From CALNZV01 sp942491115 (lineage in GTDB: Bacteria; Desulfobacterota; Desulfobacteria; Desulfobacterales; UBA5852): DNA of 64,000 bases. Below, piece after piece: positions 41,609 through 50,332 of this stretch; within the stretch, counting starts at the first letter, position 1; each line of letters opens with the position of its first letter. The stretch lies in the NCBI GenBank assembly GCA_942491115.1, contig CALNZV010000007.1, positions 744,001-808,000 of the forward strand. The letters are read 5' to 3'. The notes below the pieces were generated by a model. The model did no database searches, was not told the origin of the DNA, and saw only the letters and a program-made list of their open reading frames with translations. The translations under genes were made by a program, and so were the position numbers.

Positions 41609-41785
41609 TCGGCCAGGCGCGGCCACCGTTTCCCAGGACTCTCTTCAAAGAACGTCGAATGTCAGATCAGGGCTCCCGACTGACCCCGTATTTCTTCCAA
41701 TTGATCCAATCCGCCTGTCTGGACTCCACCGGACTCAGCACCAGGATCGGCACGACGGCTCGCTGGCTCTTCGGCAGCCCCGGAA

Positions 41786-42463
41786 TCAGGCCGCTTCGGC
41801 AATGCGACCATCAGCCACCCTCAGCACCCGGCCGGCAAACCTTGCAGAGGATGGGCTGTGGGTGACCATGACGATGGTGGCGCCCTGACTGTTCAGGTTC
41901 TGAAGCAGAGCCATCACCTCCTGTGACGTTTTTGAATCCAGGTTGCCGGTAGGCTCGTCCGCCAAGAGGACCGGGGGCTGGTTGACAATCGCCCGGGCGA
42001 TGGCTGCCCGCTCCTTCTCCCCACCGGAAATCTGATCGGGGAGCCGGTTCTCTTTGCCCCCCAGCCCGACGCTTTTCAAGGCCGCCCTGGCCTTTTCGCG
42101 TTTGATCCCCTTTTTTTGGCGGCTGGTGGCCAGGGGCAGCATCACATTTTCCTCCAGGGTGAGATAGGCCACCAGATGAAAGCTCTGAAAGACGAACCCC
42201 AGAAACTCCCGCCTGAAGTCGGCTCGCCGCTCCGGGTTGAGGCTGTAAACGTCGATATCGTCCACCACGAGCCGCCCTGAGCTGGGGGCGTTCATGGCAC
42301 CGATCACGGATAGGAGGGTGGATTTACCTGCCCCGGATTCCCCCATCACCGCCACGAATTCACCGGGGGCGATGTTGAAACTCATCTCTGAGATGGCACG
42401 AACGGCCCCCTCCCCTTCCCCATAAAGCTTACTTAGTTCGATGCCTTGAATCAAAGGGTTCAT
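41786..42463 (-). CDS. LolD/MacB-type ABC transporter ATPase
   Basis: 225 residues. Walker A GESGAGKSTLLSVIG, signature ISGGEKERAAIARA, Walker B VLLADEPTGNLDSKT, switch VTHS. LYGEGEGAVRAISEMSFNIAPGEFVAVMG is typical of the LolD/MacB/FtsE group, which pairs with FtsX-type permeases. The cognate permease is encoded 143 nt upstream on the same strand. Together with the DUF2318 protein this resembles ABC modules in metal uptake or handling clusters. Confidence 0.9.
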   Translation of the reverse strand: MNPLIQGIELSKLYGEGEGAVRAISEMSFNIAPGEFVAVMGESGAGKSTLLSVIGAMNAPSSGRLVVDDIDVYSLNPERRADFRREFLGFVFQSFHLVAYLTLEENVMLPLATSRQKKGIKREKARAALKSVGLGGKENRLPDQISGGEKERAAIARAIVNQPPVLLADEPTGNLDSKTSQEVMALLQNLNSQGATIVMVTHSPSSARFAGRVLRVADGRIAEAA

Positions 42464-42606
42464 AGAGTTCTCACTGTCTCATCTCTTGGAAGGGTAACGG
42501 TCATCCGAATGGTCTCCCCCGCACCGGAAAAGGAACGACTGAACTCCCCTGCGGTTTGGGTCTTCGACGACGCTACCTCCCGGTCGTAAAGGGGTAGAGG
42601 TCGCCC

Positions 42607-43764
42607 TCACAGAGCTCGCAAGGCCTCATTGGGATCCATTCGTGCGGCAAGCAAGGCTGGATACAACGCCGATGCCATCCCGAGGGCGACGGCGACAACC
42701 AGGGAGCCGGCGGCGAGATCCGGCCGGAAGGCCAGATCCGCTCCGGCGCTGTCCGTAAACAGCAACAAGGCCAACCGGGTCGCTCCAATTCCCCCCAAAT
42801 AGCCCAGAATACCCGCTGCGAAAGAAATGATGCCGGCCTCGATCAGGATAATCCTCATGACATGGCTTTTCCGGAACCCGATAGCTCTGAATACGCCGAT
42901 CTCCTGCTTTCGCTCCCGCACGTTTCCAATCATTGTCACGATCATCGCGAGGCTTCCGATCAGAACCACCAGCACCGAAATGCCGAAGGAAAACCGCTTG
43001 AACTGATGGAGGGTTTCCATCCGTCCCTTGACCACCTGTTGGATGGCCATGACCCGGGCACCCGGCAGGGCAGTCGACAGCTGCCGAACCATTTCGGTGA
43101 TGGGACACTCGGTGCACAAGGCTGCCACCTCGGCCAGGGACAATCGTCCGGTTTTGCCCAGGAGTGCCTGGGCCGAGGCCAGCCGAGTAAAGACGAGCTG
43201 ATCATCCTGTGACCCCGTCGGTTCGAGAAGACCGCTGATCCGAAACCGCCGGCCATCCAACTCCACGGTCATTCCCGGTTCGAGCCCAAGATGGCTTGCC
43301 GCTTCAGCCCCCGGCAGCAGTTCACCGTCTTCCGGAAAGCGGCCGTTGACCTTCCACCAGGGCTTGAGCACCCGGGATTCGGAAAAGTCGACGCCGGCCA
43401 GCATCACCGGACGGTCCTGGATATGGGTGGCGCCCAGCACCATGGGACCCACGGCAGCGATGTTGGCCGCATTGGTGATGGTGCGGATCCTTGCGAGATC
43501 CGCTTCACGGATTTCTTTCATATCGAAGGAGATACCCCCCATGGAAATCCCCCCGTAGCTCAGGGAGAGATTCTCGGTTTTGGGCACGATGAGGATGTTG
43601 GCGCCGTATTTCTCCAGCTTGTCGTTGATGTCGCCGGTGACGGTGTCGGCGAAGGTTACCACGGACACCACGGTGGCGACGCCGATGACCAATCCGATCA
43701 GGATCAGGGCCGCCTTGCCTTTGCGGCGGATCAGATTTCGGACGGCAATCTCGTTTAGGGTCAT
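42607..43764 (-). CDS. FtsX/MacB-type ABC permease
   Basis: 385 residues: one N-terminal helix (KAALILIGLVIGVATVVSVVTFA), a periplasmic MacB-type domain (about 40-255), then three helices of an FtsX domain (FSFGISVLVVLIGSLAMIVTMIGNVRERKQEIGVFRAIGFRKSHVMRIILIEAGIISFAAGILG). Two Cys in the periplasmic domain (AALCTECPITEM) could bind metal. It overlaps the DUF2318 gene by 4 nt. It works with the ATPase encoded downstream. Confidence 0.9.
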   Translation of the reverse strand: MTLNEIAVRNLIRRKGKAALILIGLVIGVATVVSVVTFADTVTGDINDKLEKYGANILIVPKTENLSLSYGGISMGGISFDMKEIREADLARIRTITNAANIAAVGPMVLGATHIQDRPVMLAGVDFSESRVLKPWWKVNGRFPEDGELLPGAEAASHLGLEPGMTVELDGRRFRISGLLEPTGSQDDQLVFTRLASAQALLGKTGRLSLAEVAALCTECPITEMVRQLSTALPGARVMAIQQVVKGRMETLHQFKRFSFGISVLVVLIGSLAMIVTMIGNVRERKQEIGVFRAIGFRKSHVMRIILIEAGIISFAAGILGYLGGIGATRLALLLFTDSAGADLAFRPDLAAGSLVVAVALGMASALYPALLAARMDPNEALRAL

Positions 43765-44363
43765 CCCTTATCCCCTTCCTTGAAGTCGAAATAGCCGGCG
43801 CCTTTGAGGATGTCCGCCCTGGTAATCACCAGGTGGTCTCCCTCGATGGCCCGGTTGAGCGGGGCGGGATTGCATCCCCCCTGGACCTCGTTGACCAGGT
43901 GGGAGGCAAAACGCCGGCCGCAGTTGCGACAGACCATGACGTCACCGTCCTGGACGTATCCTTTGCCGGCCGGCCAGCAGACATCGCAGGCGTCGAATGC
44001 CGCCCGGATGACGCCATCGGCGCTTTTGATGATGAAATAGCGAATGGTTTTCTCTCCCGCTTTGAATTCATAGTGCCGGGCCTTGCCGTCATCGAAGGCG
44101 GAAACGGGATAGGTCACGAGACTGGCGCCGGCAGTGACCCGGGGCACATCCCCCGGCTCCGGGACGGCCTGCCCGCCACTACCCTGAACGGCGATCATCA
44201 CCGCGGCTCCACCGGCAATAATCACGATCAGAACCGCGATAATCATCTGACCTGAAACGGTTTTTCGGGGTGTTCCAAGAACCGCTTCCTTCTTTCGGGC
44301 TCTTAAATCGGTCGGATTGCCGTGACGGGGGTCGTTGGTGTTATCAGCAGAACGCTTTCTCAT
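43761..44363 (-). CDS. DUF2318 Fe-S/metal-binding membrane-anchored protein
   Basis: 200 residues from ATG at 44363 (AAGGAG upstream). A cytoplasmic basic N-terminus and one helix (about 38-60, MIIAVLIVIIAGGAAVMIAV) lead to a periplasmic DUF2318 domain: ACDVCWPAGKGYVQDGDVMVCRNCGRRFASHLVNEVQGGCNPAPL. The CxxC pairs and single Cys are the family's metal ligands. DUF2318 proteins occur with FTR1-type iron transporters and with FtsX/LolD modules. The overlap with the permease gene makes joint function likely. Confidence 0.92.
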   Translation of the reverse strand: MRKRSADNTNDPRHGNPTDLRARKKEAVLGTPRKTVSGQMIIAVLIVIIAGGAAVMIAVQGSGGQAVPEPGDVPRVTAGASLVTYPVSAFDDGKARHYEFKAGEKTIRYFIIKSADGVIRAAFDACDVCWPAGKGYVQDGDVMVCRNCGRRFASHLVNEVQGGCNPAPLNRAIEGDHLVITRADILKGAGYFDFKEGDKG

Positions 44364-44549
44364 GCGTTGGTGTCTCCTTAAGGGTGTCATTGAATGGTGG
44401 TAACCCGCATCCGCCAGCAACGGTGCCTATGGTGGATTCGGATCCCCAGGGGATCAGGGGCACGCCGATGGTCGGACCGACAGGCACGCCACTGGATTTG
44501 AACCGTATTGAGTGCAGGGATATCAACCCTGTCGACGGGGGCTAATCGA

Positions 44550-44978
44550 TCAACAAAGAAAGATGAGATTGGCCAGGTAAATCGGCGGACCGATTCGACC
44601 GTTGGGGTCGGTCGGCGTGAACACGACGGCAGGGGATGCGGCGTTCGGAAGCACCGATGCCATCCCGGCATGGGAAAGGGTTACCGATCGCGGATGGTCG
44701 TCCTTGGGAGCAAGCATCGGATGATCGGAAACGTCCGTCCCGGCCCCGGGGCTCCAGTCGCAGGTCGGTGAATCTCCACTGGAACAGCAGTCCATTCCCA
44801 TGGCATCCGAGGGATCAGTGGGATCCTCCGGCATCGAAGGGACGGATCGGCAGCAGCACGAAGCGCCGTCACCGCATCCGGGGACAAGGCCGGCAGGGGC
44901 ATTCACCCCAATGCTCACTACCAAGAAGAGGGTTAGCCAGATCCAGCGGCTGTGATGGGTGGAGAATAACTGATTCAT
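44550..44978 (-). CDS. Cys-rich exported protein, probable metal binding
   Basis: 142 residues. A signal peptide or anchor (about 10-30, WIWLTLFLVVSIGVNAPAG) is followed by a cysteine cluster CGDGASCCCRS and MDCCSSGDSPTCDW (nine Cys by residue 75) and a Met/His-containing stretch, which suggests copper or other soft-metal binding. The last residues GPPIYLANLIFLC are hydrophobic. I do not recognise the family. It has its own promoter and lies about 185 nt upstream of the DUF2318 gene, same strand. Confidence 0.6.
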   Translation of the reverse strand: MNQLFSTHHSRWIWLTLFLVVSIGVNAPAGLVPGCGDGASCCCRSVPSMPEDPTDPSDAMGMDCCSSGDSPTCDWSPGAGTDVSDHPMLAPKDDHPRSVTLSHAGMASVLPNAASPAVVFTPTDPNGRIGPPIYLANLIFLC

Positions 44979-45018
44979 GGGCTGTAGTCACAACATCGTT
45001 TATGAAAACGCGCCAGTT

Positions 45019-45048
45019 TTCATACTTAATTCATACTGTTTTTGTCAA
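45019..45048 (-). promoter_or_regulatory. Promoter with direct repeats upstream of the Cys-rich gene
   Basis: On the minus strand TTGACA (45048-45043) and TATGAA (45024-45019) are 18 bp apart. The spacer and -10 contain a direct repeat AGTATGAA-TTA-AGTATGAA, a possible operator for a metal-responsive repressor. The local sequence is much more AT-rich than the surroundings. Confidence 0.5.
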
Positions 45049-45175
45049 GTATAATTTGTGGCCACTTCGGTGGGCAGCCCGACGACATCGGTCGAGGCGC
45101 GAAGGAACGGTCAGGACAGACTGGCAAGGGACCCAGGCGGTTGATAAACTGAGCCCCAGAAAAGGATTGGACGGG

Positions 45176-46318
45176 CTATAGGGTGAGAAGATTGTCTCCC
45201 GATTTCCTGAGGGATGTCCGACCGGCAATTTTGGCCAGAATCCGTCCCGGCCGGGCGAACCGATCGGCACTGCGGGCAAACAGAATCCCTTCCGCTGACG
45301 CTTTAAGGGGGAAAACCCGATCGACCTCGGTTCCGGCCAAGGGGTTGACCACCTCGGCCACGACGTCTCCGCTTTTCACCCAATCTCCCGGAGACATCAT
45401 GAACACCACCACCCCAGGAACAGGGGACTTGAGCTGTTCGACCCCGGCAAGGGGCATGGCGTTGTCGCGAGCAATGGGGATCGGCGGGGCCGTACCCTGA
45501 ATGACCGCCCTTCCTTGGAGAAACCGGTAGAGATTCTCAGCATCGGCGGCAGCCACATCGTGATCGAGATCGGTGATCCCCCGCAGCTCTATGGTCGCGG
45601 CCAGGCAGGCCGACGGCACGGGGTGGTCCGGGAAGTGGTCTGCCAGTTGCCACCAGATGCGGCTGCAGGCCTCATCAAAGGGGGTGACGCCGGAGTCATC
45701 CGCCAGGAGAACCACCTCCGCGCCGATTCGGCCCGGAAGATCCCCCCCCTCAGGCCACAGAGAGGTCCCCATGTAGACATGCATCACCGCCTGGTGGTCG
45801 CAGTGAAGGTCGAGAACGATGTCGGCGTCATGGGCCAGGGTCAAAAGGCCGTGTTTGAGAGCTTCCGCCTCCCCGGTAGGCGTCATGGCCGCCAACGCTT
45901 TTCCTGCGGCCTCCCGGATCAGTATCACATTGACCTCGGCGGCATCGGTCAAGCGGGCTGCCACCCGCCTGGCGATATTCTCCTTGAGATCCAGGTGGTC
46001 CCGGTTGAAATTGACCCCGTCGAAAAAATCGAAGCGACCCTGGAGCCCGTCGTCCCGCCACTGGGCCACGCCGATGGGGTTGGCCACGGGTACCAGTACG
46101 ATCTCTCCTGAAATCTCTCCCCGGTGCTGGGCGCGGTCGAGCCGCGCCATGAGGTGGTGCATCACCAGAAACCCTGGGGCCTCGTCCGCGTGGAGTCCGG
46201 CCTGAATGTAGGCTTTGGGGCGTCGCCCGGGATTTCCATAGCGGAAAACCGTAAAGGTTCGCCGGTTGACCATGCTGGCGGCCGGCAGGGGGATGTCTTC
46301 GATGGTCGGGGAGGGCAC
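45176..46318 (-). CDS. Succinylglutamate desuccinylase/aspartoacylase family hydrolase
   Basis: 380 residues. The zinc-carboxypeptidase-like core is visible: AYIQAGLHADEAPGFLVMHHLM (first His and Glu ligands), NPIGVAQW, VLDLHCDH (third ligand). The last 90 residues form a barrel-sandwich extension (SPVPGVVVFMMSPGDWVKSGDVVAEVVNPLAG). Family members hydrolyse N-acyl amino acids or related amides. It is the last gene of an amino-acid ABC operon, two bases after the permease, so it probably acts on the imported compound or a derivative. Confidence 0.87.
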   Translation of the reverse strand: MPSPTIEDIPLPAASMVNRRTFTVFRYGNPGRRPKAYIQAGLHADEAPGFLVMHHLMARLDRAQHRGEISGEIVLVPVANPIGVAQWRDDGLQGRFDFFDGVNFNRDHLDLKENIARRVAARLTDAAEVNVILIREAAGKALAAMTPTGEAEALKHGLLTLAHDADIVLDLHCDHQAVMHVYMGTSLWPEGGDLPGRIGAEVVLLADDSGVTPFDEACSRIWWQLADHFPDHPVPSACLAATIELRGITDLDHDVAAADAENLYRFLQGRAVIQGTAPPIPIARDNAMPLAGVEQLKSPVPGVVVFMMSPGDWVKSGDVVAEVVNPLAGTEVDRVFPLKASAEGILFARSADRFARPGRILAKIAGRTSLRKSGDNLLTL

Positions 46319-46320
46319 GA

Positions 46321-47034
46321 TTATCCCTCGCTGGGGGCGGCGGCGGTCTCCCGGGGTCGCAGATGGGCAAACCAGCGTCCTTCGAGCTTCTTCACCAGAA
46401 AAACGATCAGAAAGGTGATCGACATGTAAAAGGCGGCCGCCGTGAGAAAGGCTTCGTAAGGGCTGTAAAAACGGGAATTGATGATCCGGGCGGCACCGGT
46501 GATGTCGATGATGGTGATGACGCTGGCCAGGGAGCTCCCGTGGAGCATGAAGATGATCTCGTTGCTATACTGGGGCAGGGCCCGCCGGAATGCGCTGGGC
46601 AGAACGATGCGGCGCAGCATCAGCAATCGGGACATGCCTGCGGCCTTGGCCGCCTCCACTTCCCCATGGGGGGTGGCCTCGATAGCACCCCGGATGATCT
46701 CCGTGGTGTAGGCCGCCGTGTTCAAGGTAAAGGCAAAGAGGGCGCAGAAATAGGCCTCCTGAAACAGCGGCCATAGAACGCTTGCCTTGATGGCATTGAA
46801 CTGGCCGAACCCATAGTAGACGATAAACATCTGAACCAGAAGGGGCGTACCCCGGAAGAAATACACATAGGCCCGGATCGGGGCCTGGATCAAAACGCTC
46901 TTCGAGGTGCGAAGAACCGCCAGGGGAACCGCCATCATGAACCCCAGAAACAGGGAAACGGACACCAATAGGAGTGTGGTCTTCAACCCCTGGAAATAGA
47001 TACCGATGTTGTCAAAAATAATAGAAAATTCCAT
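46321..47034 (-). CDS. Polar amino acid ABC transporter permease (HisM-like)
   Basis: 237 residues, five membrane helices. PIRAYVYFFRGTPLLVQMFIVYYGFGQF and AYTTEIIRGAIEATPHGEVEAAKAAGMSRLLMLRRIVLPSAFRRALPQYSNEII (the EAA coupling loop) identify a His/Glu/Gln/Arg-type permease. It pairs with the permease at 47038-47727 as a heterodimer. Four bases separate the two genes. Confidence 0.92.
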   Translation of the reverse strand: MEFSIIFDNIGIYFQGLKTTLLLVSVSLFLGFMMAVPLAVLRTSKSVLIQAPIRAYVYFFRGTPLLVQMFIVYYGFGQFNAIKASVLWPLFQEAYFCALFAFTLNTAAYTTEIIRGAIEATPHGEVEAAKAAGMSRLLMLRRIVLPSAFRRALPQYSNEIIFMLHGSSLASVITIIDITGAARIINSRFYSPYEAFLTAAAFYMSITFLIVFLVKKLEGRWFAHLRPRETAAAPSEG

Positions 47035-47037
47035 CGG

Positions 47038-47727
47038 TTAAGCCTTTATTACGCCCACACTGTAGCGTTTCTCCAGCCACTTCAGGATGGTAACGGAAAT
47101 ACTGGTGATGACCAGGTAGTTCGCGGCCACGACGAGGTAAAAGGTGAAGGGCTTCCGGGTGGCGCCGGCGGCCAGGGAAGCCTTTCGCACCATGTCGTCG
47201 AGCCCGATAATGGACACCAGGGCGGTCGTCTTCACCAACACGAGCCAGTTGTTGCCAAACCCGGGGATGGCGTGGCGCACCATCTGGGGCATCAGTATGC
47301 GGCGGAACGCCTGGAACCGGCCCATGCCGTAGGCGTAGGCAGCCTCGATCTGCCCCTTCGGCACCGCCAGAATGGCGCCCCTGAAGGTTTCGGTCATGTA
47401 AGCCCCGAAAATAAAACCGATGGTGGAGACACCCGCCATGAAGGGGTTGATGTCGATGTAATCGTCATATCCCACCATGGGGCCGACCTGGTTGATCAAC
47501 ACCTGGCCCCCAAAGAAAACCAGTAGCATGAGCACCAGGTCGGGTATACCGCGGATGATGGTGGTGTAGGTCTGGGCCGCCATCCGCACTGGCGCTACAA
47601 CAGAAAGCTTTGCCAAAGCTCCGAGGATTCCCAATATCATGGACAAGGCCAGCGAAGCCAATGACACCGTTATGGTGAGAAAAGTGCCCTCGAGAATGCT
47701 GGAACCATATCCGTACAAGTTGAACAT
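47038..47727 (-). CDS. Polar amino acid ABC transporter permease (HisQ-like)
   Basis: About 229 residues from ATG at 47727 (family-like start FNLYGYGSSILEGTFLTITVSLASLALSM); a longer start at 47817 would add 30 unlikely residues. Five helices. YTTIIRGIPDLVLMLLVFFGGQ and TETFRGAILAVPKGQIEAAYAYGMGRFQAFRRILMPQMVRHAIPGFGNNW form the conserved regions, including the EAA loop. It lies between the binding-protein gene and the second permease gene. Confidence 0.9.
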   Translation of the reverse strand: MFNLYGYGSSILEGTFLTITVSLASLALSMILGILGALAKLSVVAPVRMAAQTYTTIIRGIPDLVLMLLVFFGGQVLINQVGPMVGYDDYIDINPFMAGVSTIGFIFGAYMTETFRGAILAVPKGQIEAAYAYGMGRFQAFRRILMPQMVRHAIPGFGNNWLVLVKTTALVSIIGLDDMVRKASLAAGATRKPFTFYLVVAANYLVITSISVTILKWLEKRYSVGVIKA

Positions 47728-47820
47728 GGGCTTTCCAATCATCGACTGATCGCCCGAGGCGGCTCCACAAATGGCGACCGCCTCGGGCGCTATCCTGCCG
47801 AAGAGTCGGCAGCACAAGTC

Positions 47821-48600
47821 TTAGTCCCCGTAAACGTCGAAATCGAAATACTTATCCTGGATCTTTTTGTAGGTGCCGTCCGCACGAATCTTCTCGATAG
47901 CTTGGTTGAACTTTTCCACCAGGTCTTTGTCCTCCTTGCGGATGGCAACACCAGTACCTTCACCGAACCATTTGGGGTCGTTTAGATCGGGGCCGATGAA
48001 CTGATAGTCCTGACCCTCGGGTTTTTTGAGGAAACCATCGGAAATGGCGACACTATCGGCCAGAAGCAAGTCGACACGGCCGGCCACCAAGTCTAGATAG
48101 GCTTCGTCCTGTGTGGCATAGCGTTTAATGTCGACATCCTTACCATAGTTGTCGGTCAGATACCGGTCGTGGATCGTAGCGCGTTGAACGCCGACGTTTT
48201 TGCCCTTCAGGCTGGCAGGGGAAATTTCCGTTATCTCCCCTTTCTTGCAGACGAATTTCGCGGGTGTATTATAATACTTATTGCTGAAAGCGACTTTCTT
48301 CTTGCGCTCTTCAGTGATGGACATGGAAGCGATGATCGCGTCGTACTTTCTGGCCATAAGCGCAGGGATAATACCATCCCAATCCTGGGGTACCAATTGG
48401 ATCTCGGCGTCCATAGCAGCGACCAGTGCTTTGGCGATATCGATATCGAATCCGGCCAACTCACCGTCGGGGGTCACATAGCTGAAAGGGGGGTAGGCGC
48501 CTTCTACGCCAACACGTACCTTTTTCCAGTCTTTTGCCTGGAGGCTTGCTGCCGACAGGGCCAAGGCCAGAACCGCCACAACTACCCATACCTTCTTCAT
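47821..48600 (-). CDS. Periplasmic amino acid-binding protein (Lys/Arg/Orn/His type)
   Basis: 259 residues. Signal peptide 1-22 (ending LQA). The mature protein opens VRVGVEGAYPPFSYVTPDGELAGFDIDIAKAL, the SBP family 3 signature, with ALMARKYDAIIASMSITEERKKKVAFSNKYYNTPAKFV next. This form resembles HisJ/ArgT and binding proteins for basic or opine-like amino acids. The exact ligand cannot be told. Good Shine-Dalgarno (AGGAGG) upstream. Confidence 0.93.
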   Translation of the reverse strand: MKKVWVVVAVLALALSAASLQAKDWKKVRVGVEGAYPPFSYVTPDGELAGFDIDIAKALVAAMDAEIQLVPQDWDGIIPALMARKYDAIIASMSITEERKKKVAFSNKYYNTPAKFVCKKGEITEISPASLKGKNVGVQRATIHDRYLTDNYGKDVDIKRYATQDEAYLDLVAGRVDLLLADSVAISDGFLKKPEGQDYQFIGPDLNDPKWFGEGTGVAIRKEDKDLVEKFNQAIEKIRADGTYKKIQDKYFDFDVYGD

Positions 48601-48743
48601 CGTATTTCCTCCTGGTAACCGGTTGATGGGGACCGCGGGCAGAGGCCGTCATGCAACGGCTGCGGCAAGCGTCGCCGGAGCCCGGCAAACCGATACCCGA
48701 CCGGCAGCCTGCCTGTTGAGGCAGTTGCCTTTCGACTCCGCCC

Positions 48744-49517
48744 TCAATACATGGCTGTGATAAACTGCCTGAAACGCTCCGATTTCGGTGCCTCGAATAC
48801 CTGCCCGGGCGGGCCGTCCTCTTCGATTTTCCCCTGGTGTAAAAAAATGACCCGGGAGGACACGTCCCGGGCAAACCCCATCTCGTGGGTGACGACGATC
48901 ATGGTCCTGCCCTCTTCAGCCAGATTCCGAATGACCTGAAGGACCTCCCCCACCAATTCGGGATCCAGGGCGGAGGTGGGCTCGTCGAAGAGCATGACCT
49001 CGGGCTCCATGGCAAGGGCCCGGGCAATGGCCGCTCTCTGCTGCTGACCTCCCGACAGGTGAGCCGGATAGGCATTGAACTTATCGGCAATGCCCACCTT
49101 GTCCAGATACCCCTTGGCCTTTTCCATGGCGTCGGCTTTCGGAACCTTCAGCACATGGATCGGGGCCTCCACCACGTTTTCCAGGATGGTCATGTGAGAC
49201 CACAGGTTGAACTGCTGAAACACCATGGCCAGTTTGGTTCGAATTCTCTCGATCTGACGGATGTCCTTCGGCACGTTCTCACCCCGGCGGTTGGTCTTGA
49301 TGGTAACGGTCTCTCCACCGACGGACACCGCACCCTGGTTGGGTGTTTCGAGAAAATTGATGCAGCGAAGAAGAGTGCTCTTTCCGGATCCGCTGGCCCC
49401 GAGGATGGAAATTACGTCCCCCCTGTAGGCGGTTAGGGACACTCCGGTCAACACCTTGAGATCACCGAAATGTTTATGAATATTGTCGACAGAAAGGGCA
49501 ATGGGCCTATCGTTCAT
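48744..49517 (-). CDS. Polar amino acid ABC transporter ATPase (HisP-like)
   Basis: 257 residues. Walker A GASGSGKST, Q-loop VFQQFNLWSHMTILENV, signature LSGGQQQRAAIARALAMEPEVMLFDEPTSALDPELVGEVL, switch VTHEMGFA. The TIKTNRRGENVPKDIRQIERIRT insertion is typical of HisP rather than GlnQ. It is the first gene of the operon, about 145 nt before the binding-protein gene. Confidence 0.94.
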   Translation of the reverse strand: MNDRPIALSVDNIHKHFGDLKVLTGVSLTAYRGDVISILGASGSGKSTLLRCINFLETPNQGAVSVGGETVTIKTNRRGENVPKDIRQIERIRTKLAMVFQQFNLWSHMTILENVVEAPIHVLKVPKADAMEKAKGYLDKVGIADKFNAYPAHLSGGQQQRAAIARALAMEPEVMLFDEPTSALDPELVGEVLQVIRNLAEEGRTMIVVTHEMGFARDVSSRVIFLHQGKIEEDGPPGQVFEAPKSERFRQFITAMY

Positions 49518-49579
49518 GAGGCGCCTTCAAGAAAGAATGAAAAGGTCAGGAGGTCAAGGGTGCTTCAAACCTTTACATG

Positions 49580-49608
49580 AAACTAAAAAAGTTGAATGAT
49601 CATGTCAA
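49580..49608 (-). promoter_or_regulatory. Candidate promoter of the amino acid ABC operon
   Basis: On the minus strand TTGACA (49608-49603) and TAGTTT (49585-49580), 17-bp spacer, in an AT-rich stretch about 65 nt before the ATPase ATG. Confidence 0.45.
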
Positions 49609-49734
49609 TTTAAAAATGTCGGTTCATGGCCTCTGCAAAACGGCTTGAACCCGTTCGGCGGCCGACCGGTCCTATATTTCTTAGGGATGGTCGGTGGGGC
49701 GACCCGGGGGGCCGTGACGAAGGACCGCTGTCCA

Positions 49735-50247
49735 ATGGGCATTCACTACGAATTAAAAAAAGCCGATCGGATCATCCGCGCATTGGGCCCTCGGGAGCGC
49801 AAACGGCTGAAGCAGCTATGCCAGACCATCCAGACCCACCAAGACGATCTCAACACCGCCGCGGCTTCCCTTTTTGAATCGTGTGGGAGCCGCTGCAAAG
49901 GCCTCTGCTGCCAGAACATTCACCCCGACCAGATCATCTCTTCAACCGATCTGGTCTTCATCCTGGCCTCGAACCCGGCCATTCGGGACGAACTGATGCA
50001 CCGGGCTGCGGATGAAGGCTTTTTCCCCACCCGATGCCCGTTTCTCAAAAATACCCGGAGGCCCTGCCTGTTCCCATCCAATCAGAAGCCCCTGACCTGC
50101 ATCGTTACCTTCTGTCAGGACACCCAGTCCGTGCAGGGGGAAATCAAGCAGTTACGATCGGATTTTCGAAAACTGTCCCAGTTCCTTTTTTTCGCCCGCC
50201 TGGAGGAGTGGGGTCGACGATTTAAAAAGGCATTCGACCGGCGCTGA
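49735..50247 (+). CDS. YkgJ-like cysteine-cluster protein
   Basis: 170 residues from ATG at 49735 (AAGGA ten bases upstream). Cys at 50, 54, 58 and 59 (SCGSRCKGLCC), then 101, 111, 122 and 127 (RCPFLKN, RPCLFP, LTCIVTFC) form the eight-Cys pattern of putative Zn/Fe-chelating YkgJ-type proteins, spaced more widely than usual. Flanks are charged helices. No signal peptide. It stands alone, transcribed away from the amino-acid operon. Function unknown; iron-sulfur or zinc binding is inferred from the Cys pattern. Confidence 0.7.
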   Translation: MGIHYELKKADRIIRALGPRERKRLKQLCQTIQTHQDDLNTAAASLFESCGSRCKGLCCQNIHPDQIISSTDLVFILASNPAIRDELMHRAADEGFFPTRCPFLKNTRRPCLFPSNQKPLTCIVTFCQDTQSVQGEIKQLRSDFRKLSQFLFFARLEEWGRRFKKAFDRR

Positions 50248-50332
50248 TCGCAATGGGAGCAGTGTCACACCGGCAGGACGCTCGGGTGCCATCCCATTCG
50301 GATGGGGATGCCCAGATGTTGAGATGCACCAT

